Notes under the pieces: generated by a model
Told to the model about the DNA's origin: nothing
The model's input: only the letters and a program-made list of their open reading frames with translations
Databases searched by the model: none
DNA from: Bacillota bacterium
GTDB taxonomy: Bacteria > Bacillota > Clostridia > Acetivibrionales > Acetivibrionaceae
Assembly (NCBI GenBank): GCA_023421115.1
Contig: JAEZUI010000094.1
Span: 44,567-108,566, forward strand
Reading direction: 5' to 3'
Length of the DNA: 64,000 bases
Program-made: the position numbers and the translations under genes
Shown: positions 1 to 7,550 of the stretch, in pieces
Position numbering within the stretch: position 1 is the first letter of the stretch
Layout: every line of letters begins with the position of its first letter

Positions 1-2
1 GA

Positions 3-254
3 TTACCAGAGAGTTGTTACCCTCACATGCTTAGAAGAACAAGGGCATCAGGCTTATATCGGGATGGTGTACCACTTGAAATGATATCAGCAATACTCGG
101 CCACTCAAGTTCGGAGACAACTAAAATTTATGCTATCCCTTCTGTTGAACAGATGCGAGAAGCACTTAAAAAGGGGCAAGAAACAAATCAAACTACAGAG
201 AAACTGTGGGAAGGTAAAGATGATGAGATCCGCCGGAGGTTTGGGTTGAACTAA
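3..254 (+). CDS. Tyrosine recombinase/phage integrase, C-terminal part (cut by window edge)
   Basis: The frame is already open at the window edge, so only the last 83 residues are seen. They carry the catalytic-domain end of a tyrosine recombinase: the H-x-x-R box (HMLRRT), the LGHSS box and the nucleophile Tyr in TTKIYA. The family cuts and rejoins DNA through this Tyr, as in integrases and XerC/D-like resolvases. The gene ends five bases before a 16-bp inverted repeat and faces a truncated transposase, so it belongs to a mobile region. Residues after the Tyr (about 40, charged) are normal for the family. Whether the N-terminal part is intact cannot be judged. Confidence 0.85.
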   Translation, partial: LPESCYPHMLRRTRASGLYRDGVPLEMISAILGHSSSETTKIYAIPSVEQMREALKKGQETNQTTEKLWEGKDDEIRRRFGLN

Positions 255-258
255 ATTA

Positions 259-327
259 TTATTATCCGCATCTTTTTGAACAAAACACTTGATTTATGAG
301 GCTTTTTTGATAAGATGCGGATAATAA
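259..327. repeat. 16-bp perfect inverted repeat at the end of the IS remnant
   Basis: The arms are 259-274 (TTATTATCCGCATCTT) and 312-327, separated by 37 bases. The right arm is read as the last codons of the truncated transposase, so it probably marks a transposon end joined to the gene by a deletion. It could also act as a hairpin between the two convergent genes. Confidence 0.6.
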
Positions 328-1139
328 AAAGCGTCGTATAAAACTTTGGCTTTGCTGGCACCATCTCGAACTGGAGTATGTAGCTTCACAATTCCAAGAG
401 AGCCGCAAATCAGCGTTAATTGTTCGTTGGAATAGGTGCTTCCATTGTCCAAATATAGTTTTCTACAAATACCATAGCGGGAAATGGCATCTTTAAGCAC
501 CTGTTGAAAGTTATAGGCATTGTCATTGTAAAAGAATCGGGAGCCAACAATCATACGGCTTTGATCGTCGATAATTTGGATAAGATAAGTGCGGCGAACT
601 TTGCCATTTTCATTAATATAACAGGTGTAAGAAGTATCCGCTTGGTACATGCCACAAGGATACTCTTCTTCAAATGCCTTACGGTCCTTTTGATTCGGAT
701 TGAGTGCGGATTTTAAATTGTTGTGTTTAATAAAGCGTTGAATACTAGATAGAGATACCTGATGCTTATTAATAAAACCATCTTCAATAAGCTTGGTATA
801 AATAAGGGTAGCGTTGATGCGGGGAAAGACTTCCTTAAGCCTGTAAATCTCATTAATAACAGTTTCGTCCAACACTCTTGATTGTCCCGAATCAGAGCGT
901 TCTCTGGGCATTAAGCCGTCCATACCTTTTTTGCGATAATATTCCTCCCACTTTTCAAGGGTCTTTGGATTATAAATCATAACTTTGCCATTTGGCAGTG
1001 TAAATGAATTTTCGGTAACCCTTCTATAATATGCAGTTTTTGTAGGGTCGGTAAAAGTCCCCTGTATCACTGGAGCAATAAGGGAAAACCTAAAATATGC
1101 CATATCAATGGCAGCTTTGTCATTAAATTTGATTTTCAT
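294..1139 (-). pseudogene. DDE transposase, 3'-truncated (IS remnant)
   Basis: The product is an integrase-core (DDE/RNase H fold) transposase. An N-terminal helix-turn-helix-like region lies at about residues 40-130, with the catalytic core after it. The two catalytic Asp are visible in QADTSY and YLDNGSTY. The conserved stretch HTPVRDGASKAKV is then followed by LYDAFYYPHLIKKAS, which does not resemble the family. In relatives the catalytic Glu comes right here (SKGKxER), so the third catalytic residue and the C-terminus are lost. I chose the ATG at 1139, which follows a GGAGGT at good spacing, over an upstream ATG at 1175. The gene is paired with the DUF6431-like gene upstream, the normal order of this IS type. 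It is probably inactive. Confidence 0.8.
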
Positions 1140-1233
1140 ATGTAATGCACCTCCAAAAAGCATCATAATATGCAACTGACAGAAGTGCTATTACTGGATT
1201 AAGTGGAAAGGCTTCATTAACAATATACAAAAT

Positions 1234-1830
1234 TTAGGAAGAATTTGAGAGTGCAGTTTTTGATACTCCTTGAAGAAAAGACAGCCCATTTTGCTCAAAA
1301 AACCATCGTAGGTCATTTGATGTATTGAATTTAGGAATTGTCGCTAAAAACGCTAAAGAACTATGATAAATATCCTCAAGAATGCCCAACCAAAGTTTTT
1401 TATGTTGAATAAAGAGCAGTTTCCAGGCATAAATCATGGAAACACTGATTTGATATTTTTCGCATATATCTGTGATTTTCGTTTTTAAGTAATAGTCTCT
1501 CAAAACGCTTAGTATGAAAGTTAAACTATATGAGCTATACGGAATAATTATCTCCGGGAGTATAGCATGAGTGTGTTCACAGGAGGAACATATAATTCTG
1601 GTTATGTCTATTATATGGTTGGCAGGAGCATTGTTTTCAAATGCAACCAAATATCTGGGATATGAGTCGTGGTATGTCCAATTTGGTTTTTTTGCACCAC
1701 AAAAAGGACAGGAAAGTTTTATAAATGGTAGCTTTTTAGATGAAAATTCTTTCATCGACTCCAAAAACAATTCTTTGATGGATAATTTATTAAAATTTAG
1801 CTTGCAAAATATTGAAAATAATCTTATCAT
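1234..1830 (-). CDS. DUF6431-like zinc-finger/HTH protein of the IS
   Basis: This 198-residue product has a CPFCGAKKP zinc-ribbon knuckle near residue 40 and a CSSCEH knuckle near residue 80. A helix-turn-helix segment follows (TDICEKYQISVSMIYAWK), and the C-terminus is variable. Such proteins are encoded just upstream of DDE transposases in a two-gene clostridial IS and are thought to help transposition; that role is from family context. The frame extends to 1893 through a hydrophobic stretch of poor quality, so the ATG at 1830 is my choice, although no strong ribosome binding site is visible. The gene looks complete, but its partner transposase is truncated. Confidence 0.6.
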   Translation of the reverse strand: MIRLFSIFCKLNFNKLSIKELFLESMKEFSSKKLPFIKLSCPFCGAKKPNWTYHDSYPRYLVAFENNAPANHIIDITRIICSSCEHTHAILPEIIIPYSSYSLTFILSVLRDYYLKTKITDICEKYQISVSMIYAWKLLFIQHKKLWLGILEDIYHSSLAFLATIPKFNTSNDLRWFFEQNGLSFLQGVSKTALSNSS

Positions 1831-1866
1831 AATCTTGTGGGTATGCTTTTCTAAGCGTATTAGCAG

Positions 1867-1908
1867 GAGAAAGAGTGTTAAGCGGCCAAGCAAAACGGAC
1901 TCTTTCTC
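1867..1908 (+). other. Hairpin with T-run near the left IS boundary
   Basis: The arms GAGAAAGAGT (1867-1876) and ACTCTTTCTC (1899-1908) are perfect and are followed by TTTTTA on the plus strand. No plus-strand gene reads into it, so it may be an IS end or a terminator that shields the IS genes from outside transcription. Confidence 0.4.
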
Positions 1909-2131
1909 TTTTTATATTATGATAATATATTTTTGAGATTTGGCAATAGAGTAGATGGTATTTTGATGTATTTTTCAGCAGATTATTTTCTTGATTTATA
2001 GGTAAAAGTAATTTTAATTTGACGTTTTAGCAATCTAACAGGGAAAAACAATTTGTCGCTCTACACTCGAGCCAAGCCTTCAGTTTACTGAATACAAATA
2101 CGATGCTGCTGGAAACAGGGAAAAAGAGACT

Positions 2132-3925
2132 GTGTCAACGAATGGCACTGTCAAAAAAGAAAGTACTTATGGCTACAATGCAATGAACTGGTTGCAAACA
2201 CTAGCTAAGGTGGATTATAATGGGGGCAGTAAGAAAACTACAAACTATACTTACAATTACGATAAAAATGGTAATCAAACAGGTGTACTTATTGATGGAG
2301 TTGCCACAGTTACTTATCAGTATGATAACCTTAACCGTTTGACCAAGACTACCAAGGACGGTAAAGATTACACGTATTCCTTTAATGCAGATGGCTTGAG
2401 AGTGAAGAAAGCAGATGTCGCAGGCACAACGGTTTATTTGTATGAATCCAACAAAGTTGTAATGGAGTTGGATGCAGCTGGAAATATGCTTGCCAATAAT
2501 GTATACGGCACAAACCTTCTAACAAGGACTGTAGAAGGCACCACCCTTTATTACATGTACAATGGCCATGCAGATGTAACGGCATTATTAGATACAAAAG
2601 GGAATGTAGTTGGTTCTTACTATTATGATGCTTGGGGTAATATTCTTGAATCCAGCGGTTCAATGAAGGATAAGAACTCAATACTTTATGCAGGTTATCA
2701 GTATGATAGCGAGACCGAACTTTACTACCTCAATGCAAGGATGTATGACCCGAAGGTTGCAAGGTTTTTGCAGGAGGATACATATAGAGGTGAAGCAGCT
2801 GATGTTCTCTCGCTCAACTTGTATACCTACTGTGTAAACAACCCATTGATATACTATGACCCAACAGGACATGAACCATGGATGCTTCGAACTTTGGTTG
2901 AAAAAGCAAATGGTTCGGTAACATTTAATTCAGAAGACAAATCAGTGACGGTAACTGCAAATGGCATTACCAAAAACTATACTACAGATGATTTAATGCT
3001 GTTCAATGGAAGGTTTATAATAGATGACAGATTGTTTAAGTTGGACTTTGGATATAAGCTTAGTTTTTGGGATAACTTAAATATTAAGAAACCTTCACTA
3101 AATATTAAGAGTAAAGAAAACGATATTAAGAAATTAAATGATGTTGATTTTTCTGTTAATAGTCTAAAACATACGGAATTATATAACATGCTACCACGTG
3201 TATTCCAGAATAATACAGAGAATTTCGTAGAGAGATATGGAGCAGTAGGGTTCATGTTTTCTATGTTCAAAGTAGATAGTTTGTATAACCTGTTTGAGGC
3301 AGGAGAGACATTGTCTGACAGACAATCATATGAGCATGGATTAGACCCTGATGGGGCATGTGCAATGAGTCTTGAGTATAAACTAAACAAAAATGGTACT
3401 TCTGGCGTGGAAGTAGATTTTATGTTGCAACAGGCTAGAATGGAACAACTTAAACAGGTAATGTATTATAAAGGATTACAAGCTGCTACTAATGCGTGGG
3501 AATTGCCCAAGGTGGCTGAACCAAAGTTCAAAAAGTTTAATTATTCTAAGGGAACGTCAAGCACTACATTAAAAGGAGGAGGAGAGAGAGCAGCTCAATA
3601 TTTAAATGGTTGGGGCAATGGGAGCATGAAAGAAGTAGTAAATGAAATTGCTCCGGGTTCAAAACCGATTGTAACTGATTCAGGAAAAATTATTTACAAT
3701 AACGCTCAAACTGGCAAACAAGTTGTATATGATATTGAAGGTAATTATTTCCGGATAGAAGATACAACAATGACGGGGAAAAAGGTATATACTGACGTTA
3801 ATGGAAATGTTATACCTAATAATAAAGTTGTAAATGGAAAACAAATGGGTATTTCGCAAGGCGAGTACAACCAAAGTACACACTTTAACAATACTGATGC
3901 TGCTTTTCCGTATGACATGAAGTGA
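2132..3925 (+). CDS. RHS-repeat polymorphic toxin protein, 5'-truncated, with own C-terminal tip
   Basis: RHS/YD-repeat proteins form a large secreted shell that delivers a variable C-terminal toxin. Several YD repeats fill residues 1-190 (for example YDNLNRLTKTTKDG, YYYDAWGN). The hallmark RHS core end follows: LYYLNARMYDPKVARFLQ, then NLYTYCVNNPLIYYDPTG near residue 245. After DPTG comes about 350 residues of unrelated tip. Its last 110 residues (VVYDIEGNYFRI) look like a toxin domain I cannot assign. GTG 2132 is only the first possible start: YD-like coding continues upstream (FTEYKYDAAGNREKE) to about 2066, and a stop lies at 2036-2038. The gene is therefore a 3' fragment of a much longer RHS gene, cut next to the IS. 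It may act only as a reservoir for recombination. Confidence 0.85.
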   Translation: MSTNGTVKKESTYGYNAMNWLQTLAKVDYNGGSKKTTNYTYNYDKNGNQTGVLIDGVATVTYQYDNLNRLTKTTKDGKDYTYSFNADGLRVKKADVAGTTVYLYESNKVVMELDAAGNMLANNVYGTNLLTRTVEGTTLYYMYNGHADVTALLDTKGNVVGSYYYDAWGNILESSGSMKDKNSILYAGYQYDSETELYYLNARMYDPKVARFLQEDTYRGEAADVLSLNLYTYCVNNPLIYYDPTGHEPWMLRTLVEKANGSVTFNSEDKSVTVTANGITKNYTTDDLMLFNGRFIIDDRLFKLDFGYKLSFWDNLNIKKPSLNIKSKENDIKKLNDVDFSVNSLKHTELYNMLPRVFQNNTENFVERYGAVGFMFSMFKVDSLYNLFEAGETLSDRQSYEHGLDPDGACAMSLEYKLNKNGTSGVEVDFMLQQARMEQLKQVMYYKGLQAATNAWELPKVAEPKFKKFNYSKGTSSTTLKGGGERAAQYLNGWGNGSMKEVVNEIAPGSKPIVTDSGKIIYNNAQTGKQVVYDIEGNYFRIEDTTMTGKKVYTDVNGNVIPNNKVVNGKQMGISQGEYNQSTHFNNTDAAFPYDMK

Positions 3926-3936
3926 GGAGGTATAAG

Positions 3937-4335
3937 ATGGGTACAGTGTTAGCAGAAAGTAAAAACTTCTTAATTACAAATGAATATGAAAAGGTATTTT
4001 TGAATTCAAAAAACAATAATAGAAAAATCTATATAGGTGACTTTTATGGAGATCCTCAAGCGGCTGTGATATCTAGTGATGAAAGATTTTGTGTTATGGT
4101 AGGGTGTGGATTAATAATATACTACATTGAAGAGCCTTTTGAAGAATTTAGTTATAATACGTCCACAAGTCAATGGAAGGAATTGTTTAGGCAAAGCGGG
4201 AAAGAATGGTGGATAGAAGATGTTGAAATTTTGAATGACTCAACAATTATGTTTTCAGTAGAAGAAGTAGATGTTGAAAATGGTGGTCGATATAAAATGA
4301 GATTAGGTAGCACTGAACCAATAAAATGTACCTGA
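3937..4335 (+). CDS. Putative immunity protein for the first RHS tip
   Basis: This 132-residue acidic, cytosolic-looking protein has no signal peptide or membrane segment. It starts at the ATG 3937 behind a strong GAGGAGG (3924-3930) that overlaps the toxin stop codon; an ATG at 3922 in the same frame lacks such a site. Tight coupling directly after a polymorphic toxin tip is the standard position of its cognate immunity gene. Visible features are a tryptophan-rich centre (SGKEWWIED) and beta-rich hydrophobic stretches. I do not recognise the family, and the function is inferred from position only. Confidence 0.6.
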   Translation: MGTVLAESKNFLITNEYEKVFLNSKNNNRKIYIGDFYGDPQAAVISSDERFCVMVGCGLIIYYIEEPFEEFSYNTSTSQWKELFRQSGKEWWIEDVEILNDSTIMFSVEEVDVENGGRYKMRLGSTEPIKCT

Positions 4336-4507
4336 GTTTCAAGTTTCGGCTGATGTGAAAACAAAATCTACTACACAGGCGGTTATCTCAATAGAGGTAG
4401 CTGCCTTTCTTTGTGCTTTGCTAAAAAGTCCTGTCGACTTCAAAAACTACATCGGAGACATGCAAAAGCCATTAAATAGTACTAATAACAATAAGGTCAA
4501 GCAATAA
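4325..4507 (+). pseudogene. Short open remnant, possible decayed gene tail
   Basis: An open frame of 60 codons reads through this stretch and ends at TAA 4505-4507. It has protein-like composition (ISIEVAAFLCALL, KNYIGDMQKPL) but no start codon with a ribosome binding site, and it overlaps the end of the immunity gene. It is most likely the tail of a lost gene from a former toxin/immunity cassette. I cannot name the family. Confidence 0.3.
4377..4406 (+). terminator. Possible terminator after the first immunity gene
   Basis: A 13-bp stem with three G-T pairs (4377-4389 with 4394-4406) and an AATA loop is followed by TTCTTTG. It overlaps the decayed open frame, so the pairing could be accidental. 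Confidence 0.35.
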
Positions 4508-4665
4508 TCTGCATAGCCAGAAGGTTGTAAATATAATATGGGGCATGATGAAAACCAAATCAGAATACAAATTACCGCGAACCCAATCCAAAAAACCTTC
4601 CCAACCAAAAGAACGAGTGATATAATTTCCATAAAAGGTCTTTGAAAACCAAATATAAAATACAT

Positions 4666-4692
4666 GGGTGGATAAAAAATAAACATCCACCC
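4666..4692. other. 8-bp perfect hairpin before the orphan RHS tip
   Basis: GGGTGGAT (4666-4673) pairs with ATCCACCC (4685-4692), and A-rich sequence follows. It lies just upstream of the point where RHS homology resumes. The 4407-4700 stretch around it holds no gene I can support. Confidence 0.4.
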
Positions 4693-4696
4693 AATA

Positions 4697-4770
4697 AAAA
4701 ACAAATTCAGTTTCTTTATTAAGGATACTTATTTAGGTAGTGCTAGTGATCCTTTGAGTTTGAATCTTTA
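4697..4770 (+). repeat. RHS core-end direct repeat (copy 1 of 2)
   Basis: About 74 bases here match 7108-7181 with only a few differences. Both encode the RHS core segment that reads KDTYLGS then SDPLSLN. They are recombination seams that let orphan tips be joined in frame to a full RHS gene. Confidence 0.8.
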
Positions 4771-5530
4771 TACTTATTGTTTGAATAATCCTTTGGTTTA
4801 CCTAGACCCAACAGGTAATACTCCAATAAGAGAATTGTTTGGAGAAATAAATGGTACTGTCAATTGGCATCAATCAAAGTCTTCTAAAAGCGAATTGTAT
4901 GCGTCAGTAAAGCTCAATGGCATATGTTTCAAATTTGTAGTTGACAAAGATGATAACATTAGGCTTGAAGCAGCAGATGGTACATTGTTGGACGAAAACA
5001 TTGGTAGATTTACATTTGATTATAGGAATACTAGTTCAAATAGTAAGTTTATGGATATAGATACAAAAAGGACATTAAATGGAATTGGATTATATGCAGT
5101 GGCCAATTATGAGGATAATCCAGTTACAGCATTTGCAGCAGTTAATCGTTCATATCCATTACCGATGAGTAATTCAGATATTGAATTCAGAAAGGACTTT
5201 TACAATACATTAGTTGATACTGGATTTGATGCTAATAGTTATAACAAACAAATGATAAAGTCTGTTGTTAATGATTCGAAAAATAAGGGACATTCGATTC
5301 AATACGATCTTGCTATACAAACACTATTGAAGCAGCAACAAATGTATGCGGAGCACATAACATGGGATCATTTAATAATTAGTTCTATTCAAAACGATAC
5401 GGCTAGAATGTCAATAGCAATGGGATATCATGGCCAAGGTGCTATTGCTAAAATGCAAGATAGTTTTATATATGGCAACGATCCTTATAGTATGCATGTG
5501 AACGGTAAGGAGTATATTCCGAAACATTGA
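4712..5530 (+). pseudogene. Orphan RHS C-terminal tip, first part (stops at in-frame TGA)
   Basis: The frame begins inside the RHS core end (KDTYLGSASDPLSLN, then YTYCLNNPLVYLDPTG) with no RHS shell before it. This is the form of an orphan or displaced polymorphic toxin tip. No start codon with a ribosome binding site is present, and the first TTG at 4754 is inside the core motif. After DPTG come about 240 residues of linker or pre-toxin domain with no motif I recognise. The frame ends at TGA 5528-5530, yet the same frame continues directly into the nuclease-like domain at 5531-5899. The stop therefore splits one toxin, either as decay or as a sequencing error. It is probably silent unless recombined onto an RHS core. 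Confidence 0.75.
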
Positions 5531-5899
5531 AGTAAAACAGCGTTTAAGGGAAAGACTTGGACTTCTTCAAGTAAATATGTGGGTGAAACTGCAAATGCAA
5601 TCGAAGCAAAATATCCAGGTAAGGTTATCGATGTAGATAAACCAGTCTATAGACAAGATGGAACTCTGTTAACTGACTATGATATTGAGCTTGATAATAT
5701 GATAATTCAAGTTAAAAAAGGCGGAGGAAAAGGAGCAACTACACAAGCCATAAATACTGCCGCAAGCACAAGCAGAGAAGTTATTGTTTATCTGCCCGAT
5801 CAAAAGCCTGGTGCAGCAGTAGTTAAAGGTCTACAAAAGGAAGGATTCAAAGTATTTACAAAAGGGATGCTGAATGATTTGCTAGATTACATAAAATAA
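5531..5899 (+). pseudogene. Orphan RHS tip, second part: PD-(D/E)XK-like nuclease toxin domain
   Basis: This stretch is in the same frame as the preceding tip and separated from it by a single TGA. The C-terminal 105 residues have the pattern of a restriction-endonuclease-like fold: an Asp-rich strand (LTDYDIEL), then IIQVKKGGGKG with Q-x-K in place of E-x-K, then alternating strands and helices (VIVYLPD, GFKVFTKGMLNDLLDYI). Such domains are frequent tips of CdiA and RHS toxins and cut DNA or tRNA. That activity is inferred from the fold pattern. A GTG at 5579 could start a short product but has no convincing ribosome binding site. The immunity candidate begins 23 bases downstream. Confidence 0.65.
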
Positions 5900-5922
5900 A
5901 GTAAGCAAGGAGTGACTATTAT

Positions 5923-6261
5923 ATGGAATGGGTCATATTAATAGGTAGTGATGATTTAGACATTAATTCGGTACGTAAAATAAAACATTTTGGTCAAAAC
6001 AAGGTTACTGATTTAAGTCCAAATAGATTTGTTGTAGATTACGGAGATGAACATGTTTTTTATGAGTATGTGGAAGACCTAATTAATGATTACGAGGAAG
6101 AAGAACTAAAGGCGATACCTTTTGATAATCCTCATTTTATTATCATGACATATACATCAGAAGAATTAATGAAAAAAATTCTGAGTCAGGATAATTTTTT
6201 GAAGGATATTTATGTGGATGATGATAATGGTAATATATTGCCAATAAAGCAATTCCAGTAG
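5923..6261 (+). CDS. Putative immunity protein for the orphan nuclease tip
   Basis: This 112-residue, strongly acidic protein (runs such as NDYEEEE and VDDDNGN) is preceded by AAGGAG at good spacing and follows the nuclease tip by 23 bases. Acidic immunity proteins that mask the basic active site of a nuclease are common. No family signature is recognised, and the function rests on position and charge. The frame is intact although the toxin before it is interrupted, as expected if the cell keeps immunity to kin toxin. Confidence 0.6.
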   Translation: MEWVILIGSDDLDINSVRKIKHFGQNKVTDLSPNRFVVDYGDEHVFYEYVEDLINDYEEEELKAIPFDNPHFIIMTYTSEELMKKILSQDNFLKDIYVDDDNGNILPIKQFQ

Positions 6262-6566
6262 TATTCAACTAATTACAAAAAAGTAAAATTGGGAATTTAG
6301 GGATAGTTCCTGAATTGAATGATTTATTACGATTAATTATGATGCTAGAATTCCTTGTTTTTTCCTATTATCCATCAATAGTTTGTTTAAATGGATATGC
6401 GGTAGTTGGTAAAAAAGGAACTGGTAATGCTGAGATAGTATACAAAACCAAAATAATAATTGTATAAATAAACTATACGTTCTTTAAAATTTAATTTTGG
6501 TTTTGGAGCAAAAGTTCAATAAATATGCCCATATTAGCGATAAACAACAAAAAAGAAGGTGAAAAA
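6262..6566. other. Intergenic spacer in the toxin/immunity array
   Basis: No complete gene is seen. A short open stretch near 6388-6467 reads VVGKKGTGNAEIVYKTK before a stop and may be a scrap of another cassette. The rest is AT-rich. Confidence 0.4.
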
Positions 6567-7007
6567 ATGTTTTCAAGTAATAACTGGATAAATATAAAAA
6601 GTTATATTGTTGAACATGATATTTTGAAAGTTGAGGATTTTTTCAATGAACATTTTCCTCAAGATTTTAAAGATTTTATTATTAGTTATAATGGTGCAGA
6701 GCCAATTAGAAATAAAATAAGGTTTGGAGATTGTGAAGAAGAGGTATTAAAATCATTACTGAGTTTTTCTAAAAATGATGAAAGTTATATAATTACTATT
6801 TTTAAAGAATGTGCAGCATTTTTAGAAAATGGTCTTATTCCGATAGCACAGACACATTATATTGATTTAATATGTTTTGATTTTCGAACAGATAGTAAAT
6901 CTCCTAATATTGTCTATTGGAATTATGAACTATCAGCTATAGGTGAAGATGACTCAATATATTTTATATGCAGTAATTTTAGCCAATTACTCAAATCTCT
7001 AAAATAA
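6567..7007 (+). CDS. SMI1/KNR4 (SUKH) family immunity protein
   Basis: This 146-residue protein has the SUKH-domain pattern: FPQDFKDFIISYNGAEP in the first third, then a central strand pair with IPIAQTHYIDLICFDF near residue 95, then NIVYWNYE. SUKH proteins are among the commonest immunity proteins of nuclease-type polymorphic toxins and act in the cytosol by binding the toxin. I use the ATG at 6567, after GAAGGTG, not the frame start at 6525. No toxin tip lies directly upstream, so this looks like an orphan immunity gene kept after its toxin was lost. Confidence 0.75.
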   Translation: MFSSNNWINIKSYIVEHDILKVEDFFNEHFPQDFKDFIISYNGAEPIRNKIRFGDCEEEVLKSLLSFSKNDESYIITIFKECAAFLENGLIPIAQTHYIDLICFDFRTDSKSPNIVYWNYELSAIGEDDSIYFICSNFSQLLKSLK

Positions 7008-7107
7008 GTTTAGTAGAAGCATAAATTCAATTTTCCAAAATAGAATACCAAATGATAATCGAGGGTAGAACATTGAAAATTAAATCTACCCTTGATAAAA
7101 AATAAAA

Positions 7108-7205
7108 AACTAAATCAGTTTCTTTATTAAGGATACTTATTTAGGTAGTACTAGTGATCCTTTGAGTTTGAATTTTTATTGGAAAATAGGGGATTTGGGA
7201 TTATA
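7108..7205 (+). pseudogene. Third RHS tip scar (core-end repeat copy 2)
   Basis: The first 74 bases repeat the core-end seam at 4697-4770 and encode KDTYLGS then SDPLSLNFY. The frame then leaves RHS sequence and stops at TAA after about ten codons. This is the relic of another tip cassette whose toxin has been deleted. Confidence 0.75.
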
Positions 7206-7436
7206 AAACTGTTCTACTTCAACTAAATTTGGAAAGAACCCAATTTTACTTGACAATCTACATCTCCTCTGTTTAAGTTGCTAAATATTACTAGAAATGG
7301 GTATTGTTTATCATGCATACACAACATTTTTCACAGTCTCTCAAATGAATAGCCAGATCTTGAAAAACTTTCCGTAAGCTGAAAAATTACATTATCTTTG
7401 CTGGATGGATAACAATAGATTTGAGTTAGAATATGT

Positions 7437-7472
7437 CAAGCCTTGATAGGATTAACACCCTGCCAAGGCTTG
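7437..7472 (+). terminator. Hairpin terminator between toxin array and dockerin gene
   Basis: CAAGCCTT (7437-7444) pairs with AAGGCTTG (7465-7472), and TTTATTTTG follows on the plus strand. It could also end the minus-strand dockerin transcript. Confidence 0.6.
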
Positions 7473-7550
7473 TTTATTTTGTTTTGAATAAAATCTATGC
7501 GACTTTTAATCTTTAATCTCCAATATTAATTAATTTACTGAAAAAACAGA

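Noticed and set aside
4447..4704. Two overlapping minus-strand ORFs with hydrophobic products
   Set aside because: No ribosome binding site, two frames equally open, and the region sits between RHS cassettes where the plus strand has coding relics. Hydrophobicity follows from the AT-rich reverse strand.
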